From the NCBI GenBank assembly GCA_012514445.1, contig JAAZAI010000432.1:1-8746 (forward strand): 8,746 nt of DNA, given 5' to 3'. The position numbers and the translations under genes are program-made. The notes under the pieces were generated by a model that saw nothing but the letters and a program-made list of their open reading frames with translations, was not told where the DNA came from and ran no database searches. The stretch comes from Lentisphaerota bacterium (lineage in GTDB: Bacteria > Verrucomicrobiota > Kiritimatiellia > RFP12 > UBA3636). Shown piece after piece: positions 1-6,070 of the stretch (position 1 is the first letter of the stretch; each line of letters opens with the position of its first letter).

Positions 1-1407
1 CGCGCAGGCCGTACGCTCGGGCTCGACTGGCGGCGGGGCCAGCTCGAGCGGCTGGACGCGCTGCTGCGAAGCGACGGGCGCGGGATCGCGGACGCGTTGG
101 CGAAGGACCTTGGGAAGTCCGCCTTCGAGGCGCATCTCACCGAGACGGCTTTCGTCCGGCAGGAGATCGCCACCGCCCTTTCGAATCTCCGCCGCTGGGC
201 GCGGCCGCGGCGCGTGCCGGTACCCTTCGCCGTGCGCCCGGGACGCGGTGAAATCCACGCCAGCCCCTACGGCACGGCGCTCATCCTCTCGCCGTGGAAC
301 TATCCGGTCCAGCTCGCGCTGGTGCCGCTCGTGTCCGCCTTGGCGGCCGGCAACTGCGTCGTGCTCAAGCCCTCGGAGCTCGCGCCCGCCAGCGCCGCGT
401 GGCTCGCCGCGCACCTGGTGGAAGTCCTCGACCCCGACGCCGTGGCGGTCGCGACTGGCGGCCCCGACGTCGCCGCCGCGCTGACCGCGCTGCCGTTCGA
501 CACGATCTTCTTCACCGGCGGCGCCGCCGTCGGCCGCAAAGTCCTCGCCGCCGCCGCGCCGAACCTCGTCCCGGTCACGCTCGAGCTCGGCGGCAAGTCG
601 CCCTGCATCGTCGAGGCGACGGCGGACGTCGGCGTCGCCGCGCGGCGGATCGTCTGGGGCAAGTTCCTCAACGCAGGGCAGACCTGCGTCGCGCCGGACT
701 ACGTGCTCGTGGACCGCCGAGTCGAGGCGCCGTTCGTCCGCGCGTGCGTCGAGGCCGTGCGCGCCAGCTTCGGCGAGGACCCGCGCGCGAGCCCGGACTA
801 CGGGCGCATCGTCAACGAGGCGCATCTCTCGCGCCTCGTCGCGCTGCTGGAGGGCGGCACGGTCGCGACCGGGGCGCAGGTCGATCGCGCATCGCGCTAT
901 CTTGCGCCCACGATTCTGCGCGACGTCGCGCCCGATCACGCGGTGATGCGGGAGGAGATCTTCGGGCCGATCCTGCCGATCCTCGCGGTGGATTCGCTGG
1001 ACGAGGCGATCGCGTTTGTCAACGCGCGACCCGCGCCGCTGGCCCTGTATTGCTTCAGCCGCTCGCGCGACGCGCAGCGCGCCGTGCTGAAAAGGACGCG
1101 TTCCGGCGGCGTGTGCGTCAACGACGTCGTCCTGCATCTCGCGCCGCCGCGGCTGCCTTTTGGCGGCGTGGGCGCGAGCGGCATGGGGGCGTGCCATGGC
1201 AAGGCCGGGTTCGACGCCTTCACGCATCGGCGCAGCGTGCTGGTGCGCGGCATGGGTTTCGATCCGGCGGTCCGCTATCCGCCGTATCGCGCGTGGGTCA
1301 AGCGGATGCTCGGGTTTCGCGAGACGCCCGCGCCTCGGGAATACGACTTGACATCAAGACATCACATTGTGTATGGTTTGATGCATGAGAACGACTTTAA
1401 CCCTTGA
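1..1407 (+). CDS. Aldehyde dehydrogenase family protein, 5'-truncated by the window edge
   Basis: NAD(P)+-dependent oxidation of an aldehyde to a carboxylate; the substrate cannot be read from the sequence. The frame is open from base 1 and encodes 468 residues. The first residues (RRGQLERLDALL, then DLGKSAFEAHLTE) match the N-terminal region of class-3-like ALDHs, so only about 10-20 residues are probably missing. An internal TTG at 97 is not a credible start. Visible motifs are SPWNYP with the Asn codon at 298, FTGG (nucleotide-binding region), ELGGKSP with the general-base Glu codon at 583, NAGQTC with the catalytic Cys codon at 685, and EEIFGPILP. A hydrophilic tail follows RYPPYRAWVKRMLGF. 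Homologues usually end near that point, so the last 29 or so residues look like read-through into the vapB promoter. The stop lies 23 nt inside vapB. The family is certain; the substrate is unknown. Confidence 0.95.
   Translation, partial: RAGRTLGLDWRRGQLERLDALLRSDGRGIADALAKDLGKSAFEAHLTETAFVRQEIATALSNLRRWARPRRVPVPFAVRPGRGEIHASPYGTALILSPWNYPVQLALVPLVSALAAGNCVVLKPSELAPASAAWLAAHLVEVLDPDAVAVATGGPDVAAALTALPFDTIFFTGGAAVGRKVLAAAAPNLVPVTLELGGKSPCIVEATADVGVAARRIVWGKFLNAGQTCVAPDYVLVDRRVEAPFVRACVEAVRASFGEDPRASPDYGRIVNEAHLSRLVALLEGGTVATGAQVDRASRYLAPTILRDVAPDHAVMREEIFGPILPILAVDSLDEAIAFVNARPAPLALYCFSRSRDAQRAVLKRTRSGGVCVNDVVLHLAPPRLPFGGVGASGMGACHGKAGFDAFTHRRSVLVRGMGFDPAVRYPPYRAWVKRMLGFRETPAPREYDLTSRHHIVYGLMHENDFNP
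1348..1377 (+). promoter_or_regulatory. Putative sigma70-type promoter of vapBC
   Basis: A perfect TTGACA -35 box (1348-1353) is separated by 18 nt from TATGGT (1372-1377), a 4/6 match to the -10 consensus. A start about 7 nt downstream would fall at 1383-1386, essentially on the A of the vapB ATG at 1385. The promoter lies inside the 3' end of the aldehyde dehydrogenase frame, and the stretch 1345-1400 is visibly richer in A and T than the sequence around it. Confidence 0.65.
1352..1383. promoter_or_regulatory. Palindromic candidate operator for VapB/VapBC autorepression
   Basis: The left arm CATCAAgaCAT (1352-1362) is the inverted match of ATGgtTTGATG (1373-1383), with 9 of 11 positions complementary about a 10-nt centre. 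It covers the end of the -35 box, the -10 box and the likely transcription start. A six-base direct repeat ACATCA (1351-1356 and 1359-1364) sits in the left half. Ribbon-helix-helix antitoxins of VapBC systems typically bind such inverted repeats over their own promoter. The assignment as operator is inferred from position and symmetry. Confidence 0.6.
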
Positions 1408-1636
1408 CGACGATGTGGCGGTGCAGCTTGATCACATGCGGCGAACCCGTCACGTGGCGTTGCGGGATGCCGTGAACGATGCCTTGCGCCTGGGTTTGCG
1501 GGAGCTTGTCGGCAATCGCGAAATCCCGAGGGAGCCCTACCATACGCCAGCGGTTGACCTGGGGCGTTGCCTCGTGGGCGGAATCGACAACGTGACCGAG
1601 GCGCTTGCCGTGGCAGAAGGGGACGATTTCCGATGA
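1385..1636 (+). CDS. vapB: VapB-type ribbon-helix-helix antitoxin
   Basis: An 83-residue antitoxin expected to bind and inhibit the VapC RNase encoded next to it and, through its N-terminal DNA-binding domain, to repress its own operon. Residues 1-45 (MRTTLTLDDDVAVQLD followed by an amphipathic helical stretch) fit the short beta strand plus two helices of the ribbon-helix-helix fold. Residues 60-83 (DLGRCLVGGIDNVTEALAVAEGDDFR) resemble the toxin-binding tail of this VapB clade. The start is fixed by the characteristic MRTTLTLDDDV N-terminus. No Shine-Dalgarno sequence precedes it, and the predicted transcription start almost coincides with the ATG, so the message may be leaderless. The TGA stop overlaps the vapC ATG (ATGA), the usual arrangement for translational coupling. 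It overlaps the aldehyde dehydrogenase 3' end by 23 nt. Confidence 0.92.
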   Translation: MRTTLTLDDDVAVQLDHMRRTRHVALRDAVNDALRLGLRELVGNREIPREPYHTPAVDLGRCLVGGIDNVTEALAVAEGDDFR

Positions 1637-2067
1637 GGCTCGTCGATGCCAACCTTCTGGTCTATGCCCATGTCAGCTCCTTTCCCCAGCACGTCATCGC
1701 ACGGCAGTGGCTCGATGATCGGTTGAATGCGCAAGAGCCGCTCGGCCTGCCATGGCCGAGTCTGTTGGCATTTGTGCGACTCGTTTCCAACCCCCGCGTT
1801 TTCGCCCTGCCTCAGAGCGTCGATGCCGCGTGGCGCCAAGCCTGTTCGTGGCTGGCATGTCCGAGCGTCTGGGTGCCGCAGCCCACGGAACGGCACCGCA
1901 CGGTTCTCGACGGTTTCCTTTCCGGTTCCGGCCTGCGCGCCAACCACGTTCCCGACGCACATCTGGCGGCGCTCGCGGTGGAGCACGGTCTGCTGCTGTG
2001 CACGGCCGATGTCGGGTTCGCACGTTTTCCCGGGCTGCGCCTTGAGAATCCTCTTGCCGCGAAATAG
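1633..2067 (+). CDS. vapC: VapC-type PIN-domain ribonuclease toxin
   Basis: A 144-residue PIN-domain toxin. VapC proteins are Mg2+-dependent endoribonucleases, many of which cleave tRNA or rRNA; the target here is unknown. Residues 2-7 (RLVDAN) carry the first metal-binding Asp, D5. The LPWPSLLAFVRLVSNPRVF segment (39-57) belongs to a VapC clade that lacks the canonical Glu at this site. D108 lies in VPDAHLAALAVEHG, and D126 in LCTADVGFARFPGL. The family more often reads D-x-D-F at the last site, so the second Asp is Gly here (G128); the primary acidic residues remain, so the toxin looks intact. The ATG overlaps the vapB stop by 4 nt. A purine-rich AGAAGGGGA (1615-1623) lies about 9 nt upstream and may act as ribosome binding site. 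The length is normal for the family. Confidence 0.94.
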   Translation: MRLVDANLLVYAHVSSFPQHVIARQWLDDRLNAQEPLGLPWPSLLAFVRLVSNPRVFALPQSVDAAWRQACSWLACPSVWVPQPTERHRTVLDGFLSGSGLRANHVPDAHLAALAVEHGLLLCTADVGFARFPGLRLENPLAAK

Positions 2068-2087
2068 AAGCAACAACAAAACTCCGC

Positions 2088-2537
2088 ATGTTCAAGGAAT
2101 GGTTCATCAGGAAGAGCAACGCGCTGACCGCGCGCCGTCGTGTGAAAGTGGCGCCGGAGCATCTGCTGCTGCTGCTGCCGCACTGCATGCAGTGGAGCGG
2201 GTGTGCGCAGAACGTGCGCGAGGACATCGCGAATTGCAAGCAGTGCGGCAAGTGCCGCGTCGGGGACATGAAGGCGCTGGCGGCGAAGTACGGCGTCCGC
2301 TGCGTCGTCGTGGGCGGCGGCCGACGGGCGGTGGAGGAGGTGAGGCGCGAGAGCACGCATGCCGTGGTGGCGGTGGCGTGCGAGAAGGAGCTCGTCGCGG
2401 GCGTGCTGGCGACGCTTCCCAAGCCCGTGCTGGCCGTGAACAACACCCGTCCTTGCGGAGCCTGCCGCGACACCTCCGTCGACCCCGACGAGGTGGAGAA
2501 GGCCATCCGATCCCTGCTGTTTTTTCCGTTTCTCTAA
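2088..2537 (+). CDS. DUF116 family cysteine-rich protein
   Basis: A 149-residue protein recognisable as DUF116, a family with no established biochemical role. Family motifs appear in order: LLPHCMQWSGC (29-39), the triple-Cys motif NCKQCGKC (C50, C53, C56), a G-G-G turn (76-78), VAVACEKEL with C98, and NNTRPCGACRDT (118-129) with C123 and C126. Nine cysteines in total suggest metal or Fe-S binding, which is inference. Many DUF116 proteins have an N-terminal membrane segment; this one has only about 25 basic residues before the domain and looks soluble. The ATG is 20 nt after the vapC stop with no clear Shine-Dalgarno sequence, so transcription may continue from vapBC. Residues 26-30 are five consecutive CTG Leu codons. 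The next gene's promoter overlaps its 3' end. Confidence 0.85.
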   Translation: MFKEWFIRKSNALTARRRVKVAPEHLLLLLPHCMQWSGCAQNVREDIANCKQCGKCRVGDMKALAAKYGVRCVVVGGGRRAVEEVRRESTHAVVAVACEKELVAGVLATLPKPVLAVNNTRPCGACRDTSVDPDEVEKAIRSLLFFPFL

Positions 2538-2558
2538 TCCGGGCACTTCCGCTATAAT
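2530..2558 (+). promoter_or_regulatory. Putative promoter of the rpiB-glyA fusion
   Basis: A perfect TATAAT box at 2553-2558 lies just after the DUF116 stop. With a 17-nt spacer the -35 position reads TTCTCT (2530-2535), only 3/6 to consensus, so activation or a non-consensus -35 is possible. It would give a leader of about 95 nt to the ATG at 2661. The leader holds two direct copies of CGGCAGGC (2587-2594 and 2612-2619) but no pattern I recognise as a glycine, THF or SAM riboswitch. Confidence 0.55.
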
Positions 2559-2660
2559 GGACGGGCATATTTCTAACGAACACAGGCGGCAGGCGCAACG
2601 CGTCTTCCGAACGGCAGGCTCCGGGCTGGAATCGACACGGAGCGGAAAACGGAAAGCACC

Positions 2661-4343
2661 ATGACGATTGCATTGGGTTCAGACCACGGCGGCTTCGCGA
2701 CCAAGGAAGCCATCAAGCGCCATCTCGTCTCGAAGGGCGTCGCCTTCACGGACTGCGGCTGTTCAACGGCCGAATCGGCCGACTATCCCGTCTTCGGCGA
2801 GGCCGTGGCCGCCGCGGTGGAGACCGGCGCGGCCGAACGCGGCATCCTCGTCTGCACGACCGGCATCGGCATGAGCATCACGGCGAACCGCTTTCCTCAC
2901 GTGCGCGCGGCGCTCTGCCACACGCCCGATCTGGCGCGGATCTCCCGCAACCACAACGACGCCAACGTCCTCGTCCTCGGCGCCGTGCAGCAGCCCCCCG
3001 AGGCCGTGCCCGCGATCGTCGACGCCTGGCTCTCCGCCGACTTCCCCGGCGAGGCGCGCCACGCCCGCCGCGTCGGCGGCCTCACGAACGCCGGCAACCG
3101 CCTCGTCGAAGTCGCCCATCTCCAGGACGAGGATCCCGAGGTCTACCGCGCCATCCTCGAACACAAGAGGCAGGAGGAGGAGACGATCAACCTGATCGCC
3201 TCCGAAAACCTGACCTCCCGCGCCGTGCGCGAGGCGCAGGGCAGCATCATGACGAACAAGTACGCCGAAGGCTACCCCGGCAAGCGCTGGTACAGCGGCT
3301 GCAAGTACGTCGACGAAGTGGAGATCCTCGCGATCGAGCGCGCCAAGCAGCTTTTCGGCGCCGAGGCCGCCAACGTCCAGCCCCATTGCGGCTCCTCCGC
3401 CAACATGGCCGTCTACTTCGCCGTGCTCGAACCCGGCGACACGATCCTCTCGATGAGCCTCGACCAGGGCGGCCATCTCACCCACGGCTCGCCGGTCAAC
3501 TTCTCGGGCAAGCTCTTCAACATCGTCCCCTACCATGTCGATCCCAAGACCGAGATGCTCGACTACGACGCCCTGATCGAGCAGGCGAAGCAGGTCAAGC
3601 CCAAGCTGATCGTCGCCGGCGCCAGCGCGTATCCGCGCACGCTCGACTTCGTCCGCTGGCGCCAGGTCGCGGACGCCTGCGGCGCGATGCTGCTCGTGGA
3701 CATGGCGCACATCGCCGGCCTCGTCGCCGGCGGCTCGCATCCGAGCCCGGTTCCGTACGCGGAGTTCGTCACCTCCACCACGCACAAGACCCTGCGCGGG
3801 CCGCGCAGCGGCCTCGTGCTCTGCCGCAAGGAATTCGAGGCGGCCATCAACAAGACCGTCTTCCCGGGGCTCCAGGGCGGCCCGCTCATGCACACCACCG
3901 CCGCCAAGGCCGTCTGTTTCAAGGAGGCGATGAGCCCGGCGTTCCAGGACTATGCGCACCAGGTCGTCAAGAACTGCGCCGCTCTCGCGGGCGTCCTGAA
4001 GGGGCGCGGATTCCGCCTCGTCTCCGGCGGCACGGACAACCATCTGCTGCTCGTGGACGTCGCCGCCGCCGGCCTCACCGGCAAGGCCGCCGCCGCCGCG
4101 CTCGACGACACCGGCATCATCGTCAACAAGAACACGATTCCGTTCGACAAGAACAGCCCGTTCGTCACCTCCGGCATCCGCATCGGCACGGCCTCCGTGA
4201 CGACCCGCGGCATGAAGGAGGACGACATGGCCTTCGTCGGCGAGACGATCGCCACCGTGCTCCAGAACATCGGCGACGCCGACCTGCACCGCAAGCTGCG
4301 CGCCGACGTCGTGGCCTTCTCGCGCCAGTTCATGGTGCCCTGA
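2661..4343 (+). CDS. rpiB/glyA: Bifunctional ribose-5-phosphate isomerase B / serine hydroxymethyltransferase fusion
   Basis: One 560-residue chain with two cytosolic enzyme domains. Residues 1-137 are RpiB (ribulose-5-phosphate to ribose-5-phosphate). They contain GSDHGGF (6-12), DYP (41-43), the catalytic-type Cys C65 in LVCTTGIGMS, RNHNDANVLVLG (96-107) and a terminal Arg cluster (R133, R136, R137) like that binding phosphate in RpiB. A short linker (about 138-153) leads to a full-length SHMT (about 154-560), the PLP enzyme that converts serine and tetrahydrofolate to glycine and methylene-THF. Its motifs are NLIASENLTS (177-186), YAEGYPGKRWYSG, the VDMAHIAGL Asp, TTHKTLRGPR with PLP lysine K376, FPGLQGGP and GIRIGTASVTTRG. 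There is no stop or frameshift between the domains. The RpiB part lacks the usual Gly after its Cys (CTTG instead of CGTG). A GGAAAG (2651-2656) precedes the ATG. The domain calls are certain; that both are active is inferred. Confidence 0.97.
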   Translation: MTIALGSDHGGFATKEAIKRHLVSKGVAFTDCGCSTAESADYPVFGEAVAAAVETGAAERGILVCTTGIGMSITANRFPHVRAALCHTPDLARISRNHNDANVLVLGAVQQPPEAVPAIVDAWLSADFPGEARHARRVGGLTNAGNRLVEVAHLQDEDPEVYRAILEHKRQEEETINLIASENLTSRAVREAQGSIMTNKYAEGYPGKRWYSGCKYVDEVEILAIERAKQLFGAEAANVQPHCGSSANMAVYFAVLEPGDTILSMSLDQGGHLTHGSPVNFSGKLFNIVPYHVDPKTEMLDYDALIEQAKQVKPKLIVAGASAYPRTLDFVRWRQVADACGAMLLVDMAHIAGLVAGGSHPSPVPYAEFVTSTTHKTLRGPRSGLVLCRKEFEAAINKTVFPGLQGGPLMHTTAAKAVCFKEAMSPAFQDYAHQVVKNCAALAGVLKGRGFRLVSGGTDNHLLLVDVAAAGLTGKAAAAALDDTGIIVNKNTIPFDKNSPFVTSGIRIGTASVTTRGMKEDDMAFVGETIATVLQNIGDADLHRKLRADVVAFSRQFMVP

Positions 4344-4761
4344 GGCGGGCTGGGAGAGTGGGTTCGCTTGAATTTCTTTGGGGAGAAAGGGCACGCAACG
4401 TTGGCCTTCGGGGTTGCCGAGATTGCGAGGCACACCCTGCGAGGCTTGGTTCGACTCTTCTGATTGTGATTCGTCCAGCGTGAAACTGCGTGGCAAATCC
4501 GCCAACCATGCCATCGAGCTGCAGTGCTTGCGCCAGAGCCTTGAGTGGCGATGGAAAGGTGTGGGGAGACCATTTCCAGTCCGTCTCGAAAACCTCTGCG
4601 TCTTTGCCAATCATGATCAGCGCCGTCTTCCGCACGAATCCAGTCCTTTCGCAAAGTTCCAAAACGACATCATGCCCCGCATCGATCTGGGTCCGACGAG
4701 TTCGAACCCACTCCGCCATGGTCGGCGCATACTTTGTTTGCCTTGGAAATTTCAGCTTCAT
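4330..4761 (-). CDS. Unrecognised 143-aa protein paired with the DUF4143 ATPase
   Basis: I do not recognise this family. The start MKLKFPRQTKY at 4761 is supported by GAGGGG four bases upstream and by its position 14 nt after the ATPase stop, so the two genes probably form one operon. Residues 15-60 contain AEWVRTRRTQIDAGHDVVLELCERTGF and KTALIMIGKDAEVFETDW, which look like a compact alpha/beta domain with two Cys-free strands. Residues 61-103 (DWKW, then FPSPLKALAQAL, then FHAGRITIRRV) look like a helix followed by a beta hairpin. The last 40 or so residues are Arg/Pro/Ser-rich and low in complexity, perhaps because an earlier stop was lost. No signal peptide or membrane segment is visible. 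The 3' end overlaps the glyA fusion by 14 nt in convergent orientation. A non-coding alternative cannot be excluded. Confidence 0.6.
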   Translation of the reverse strand: MKLKFPRQTKYAPTMAEWVRTRRTQIDAGHDVVLELCERTGFVRKTALIMIGKDAEVFETDWKWSPHTFPSPLKALAQALQLDGMVGGFATQFHAGRITIRRVEPSLAGCASQSRQPRRPTLRALSPQRNSSEPTLPARLRAP

Positions 4762-4765
4762 CTTT

Positions 4766-4771
4766 CCCCTC
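4766..4771 (-). promoter_or_regulatory. Ribosome binding site deciding the start of the 143-aa gene
   Basis: On the - strand GAGGGG is followed by AAAG and then the ATG at 4761. It lies within the 14-nt gap after the ATPase stop codon and is one of the clearest Shine-Dalgarno sequences in the window. It is the main reason for treating this small - strand frame as a gene. Confidence 0.65.
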
Positions 4772-4775
4772 GGGT

Positions 4776-6020
4776 TCAAACGACCTGGACGGGGAGGATG
4801 TCCGTGAGGGCGTCGATGGGGACGACGTTCGGGCTCATGCAGATGACCGCGCCGTGGCCGCGGGCGAGGCCAAGCTCGGGCACCAGGCGGAAGTGGCGCG
4901 CGGCGTGCCTTCCGGGGTCGGAGGAAAGCTTGATCTCGACGGGGTGAAGTTTGTTCTCGTGCGCGATGAGCATGTCGATCTCGTTTCCGTTCTTGTCGCG
5001 ATAGTAGTAGAGATAGTGGTGGGGATCCATCCCACGCGACGCGAAGGACTTGATGATCTGGGTCGCGACGAACGTCTCGAACATCGGCCCTGCGAGCTGC
5101 GAAACCATCAACGTCCGGGGATTGCTGGCATGGGCGAGATAGCAGCATAGCCCCGTGTCCATGAAATACAGTTTCGGGCGCTTGACGATTCGCTTGGTGA
5201 GATTCGCGGCCCAGGGCTGGAGCAGGAAGACGATTCCCGTGGCCGCCAGAAGCGACAGCCAGGAACGCGCGGTGTTGTTGTCGACTTCGGCTGCGCGCGC
5301 GAGATCCTCGTAGACGACCTCCTGTCCCGTCCGGGCCGCGACGCAGGAGATGAACCGGATGAACCGCGTTTCGTCGCGGACGAGGGCGAGATCCCGGATG
5401 TCCCGCTCCAGATACGTCTGCACGTAGGAACCGAAGAAAACGTCCGGCGTCAAGTCGGGTCTGACGACCATCCGGGGCATGCCGCCACGGAAAATCCGGC
5501 TGGCGATCGTCGGCAGATCCGTTTTGGATTCACGGGCGCGGGCGACGGCGTCGAATGCGCCAGGAAGGAAGAACTCGCCGCCTCTTCCGGCCAGCTCCGC
5601 CTCGGACAGCGAATACAGGGACAGGACGCCGACGCGCCCGGCGAGCGACTCGCCGACGTTGCGCATCATCGAGAAAAGCTGGGAGCCGGTCAGGAAGTAG
5701 CGTCCGTCCCCGCCCTCCTCGTCGACACGCATTTTGATATGGGGAAGCAGCTCCGGCGCATATTGGAATTCGTCGATCACGAGCGGGGCTGGATATCGCT
5801 GGAGGAACAGTCCGGGGTCGGATTTGGCGGCGGCCCGCGACAGGGGATCGTCCAGCGTGACCCAGCTCAAGTCGCCTTGCCGCGGCAGCGTGTTGCGAAG
5901 CAGGGTGGTTTTGCCAACTTGTCGGGGGCCGCAGACCATGGTGACAGGGAAATTCACGGCCGTGGCGGCAAGCGTCTTTTCAATCGCGCGCGGAATGTAG
6001 TCGTCCTGCTTCGGTTCCAT
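4776..6020 (-). CDS. AAA_14 / DUF4143 family P-loop ATPase
   Basis: A 414-residue ATPase of the widespread bacterial and archaeal AAA_14-DUF4143 type. These proteins are common and often in accessory regions, but their physiological role is not settled. The P-loop GPRQVGKTT is at 31-39, Walker B PLVIDEFQ at 79-86 and the sensor-like LTGSQ at 110-114. The DUF4143 part includes YVQTYLERDIRDL (199-211), a winged-helix-like segment (about 220-265: YEDLARAAEVDNNTARSWLSLL), KLYFMDTGL (283-291) and the C-terminal GNEIDMLI...PVEIK (345-364). That last region, with E315, E347/D349, E362 and K364, resembles a PD-(D/E)xK nuclease-like fold. The start is taken at ATG 6020, which has GGGAGG 7 nt upstream, rather than an in-frame TTG at 6044. 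It is transcribed against all its neighbours and is followed closely by the 143-aa gene. Confidence 0.94.
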   Translation of the reverse strand: MEPKQDDYIPRAIEKTLAATAVNFPVTMVCGPRQVGKTTLLRNTLPRQGDLSWVTLDDPLSRAAAKSDPGLFLQRYPAPLVIDEFQYAPELLPHIKMRVDEEGGDGRYFLTGSQLFSMMRNVGESLAGRVGVLSLYSLSEAELAGRGGEFFLPGAFDAVARARESKTDLPTIASRIFRGGMPRMVVRPDLTPDVFFGSYVQTYLERDIRDLALVRDETRFIRFISCVAARTGQEVVYEDLARAAEVDNNTARSWLSLLAATGIVFLLQPWAANLTKRIVKRPKLYFMDTGLCCYLAHASNPRTLMVSQLAGPMFETFVATQIIKSFASRGMDPHHYLYYYRDKNGNEIDMLIAHENKLHPVEIKLSSDPGRHAARHFRLVPELGLARGHGAVICMSPNVVPIDALTDILPVQVV

Positions 6021-6027
6021 CTTGCAT

Positions 6028-6033
6028 CCTCCC
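6028..6033 (-). promoter_or_regulatory. Ribosome binding site deciding the ATPase start
   Basis: GGGAGG on the - strand lies 7 nt before the ATG at 6020. It favours this start over the in-frame TTG 24 nt further upstream, whose extra eight residues (starting LSNPGGCK if read as sense) would be encoded across the Shine-Dalgarno itself. Confidence 0.75.
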
Positions 6034-6070
6034 GGGTTCGACAAGCTGCTAGCCTAAACGAACGCAACCC

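Noticed and set aside
97..99. TTG as start codon of the aldehyde dehydrogenase
   Set aside because: The frame upstream to base 1 encodes conserved N-terminal ALDH residues, so the gene starts outside the window.
2163..2177. (CTG)5 microsatellite in the DUF116 gene
   Set aside because: It encodes five Leu in the hydrophobic strand expected at this point of the family, so ordinary coding explains it.
4391..4416. GCAAC/GTTGC arms and the CAACGTTG palindrome as a glyA terminator
   Set aside because: The stem is short, has no T-run, and lies in the probable coding region of the - strand gene.
2763..4610. A 615-codon open frame on the - strand opposite glyA
   Set aside because: It mirrors the strongly G/C-biased third positions of the glyA fusion. 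Its translation is repetitive (Gly, Asp, Val, Arg) with no domain, and the + strand frame is an unambiguous enzyme.
4378..4947. A + strand frame of 189 codons between glyA and the ATPase
   Set aside because: It overlaps the ATPase 3' end and lacks a ribosome binding site and protein-like features. The - strand frame at 4330-4761 has better support.
6042..6044. TTG (- strand) as start of the DUF4143 ATPase
   Set aside because: An ATG 24 nt downstream has GGGAGG at ideal spacing; the extra residues would be encoded across that site.
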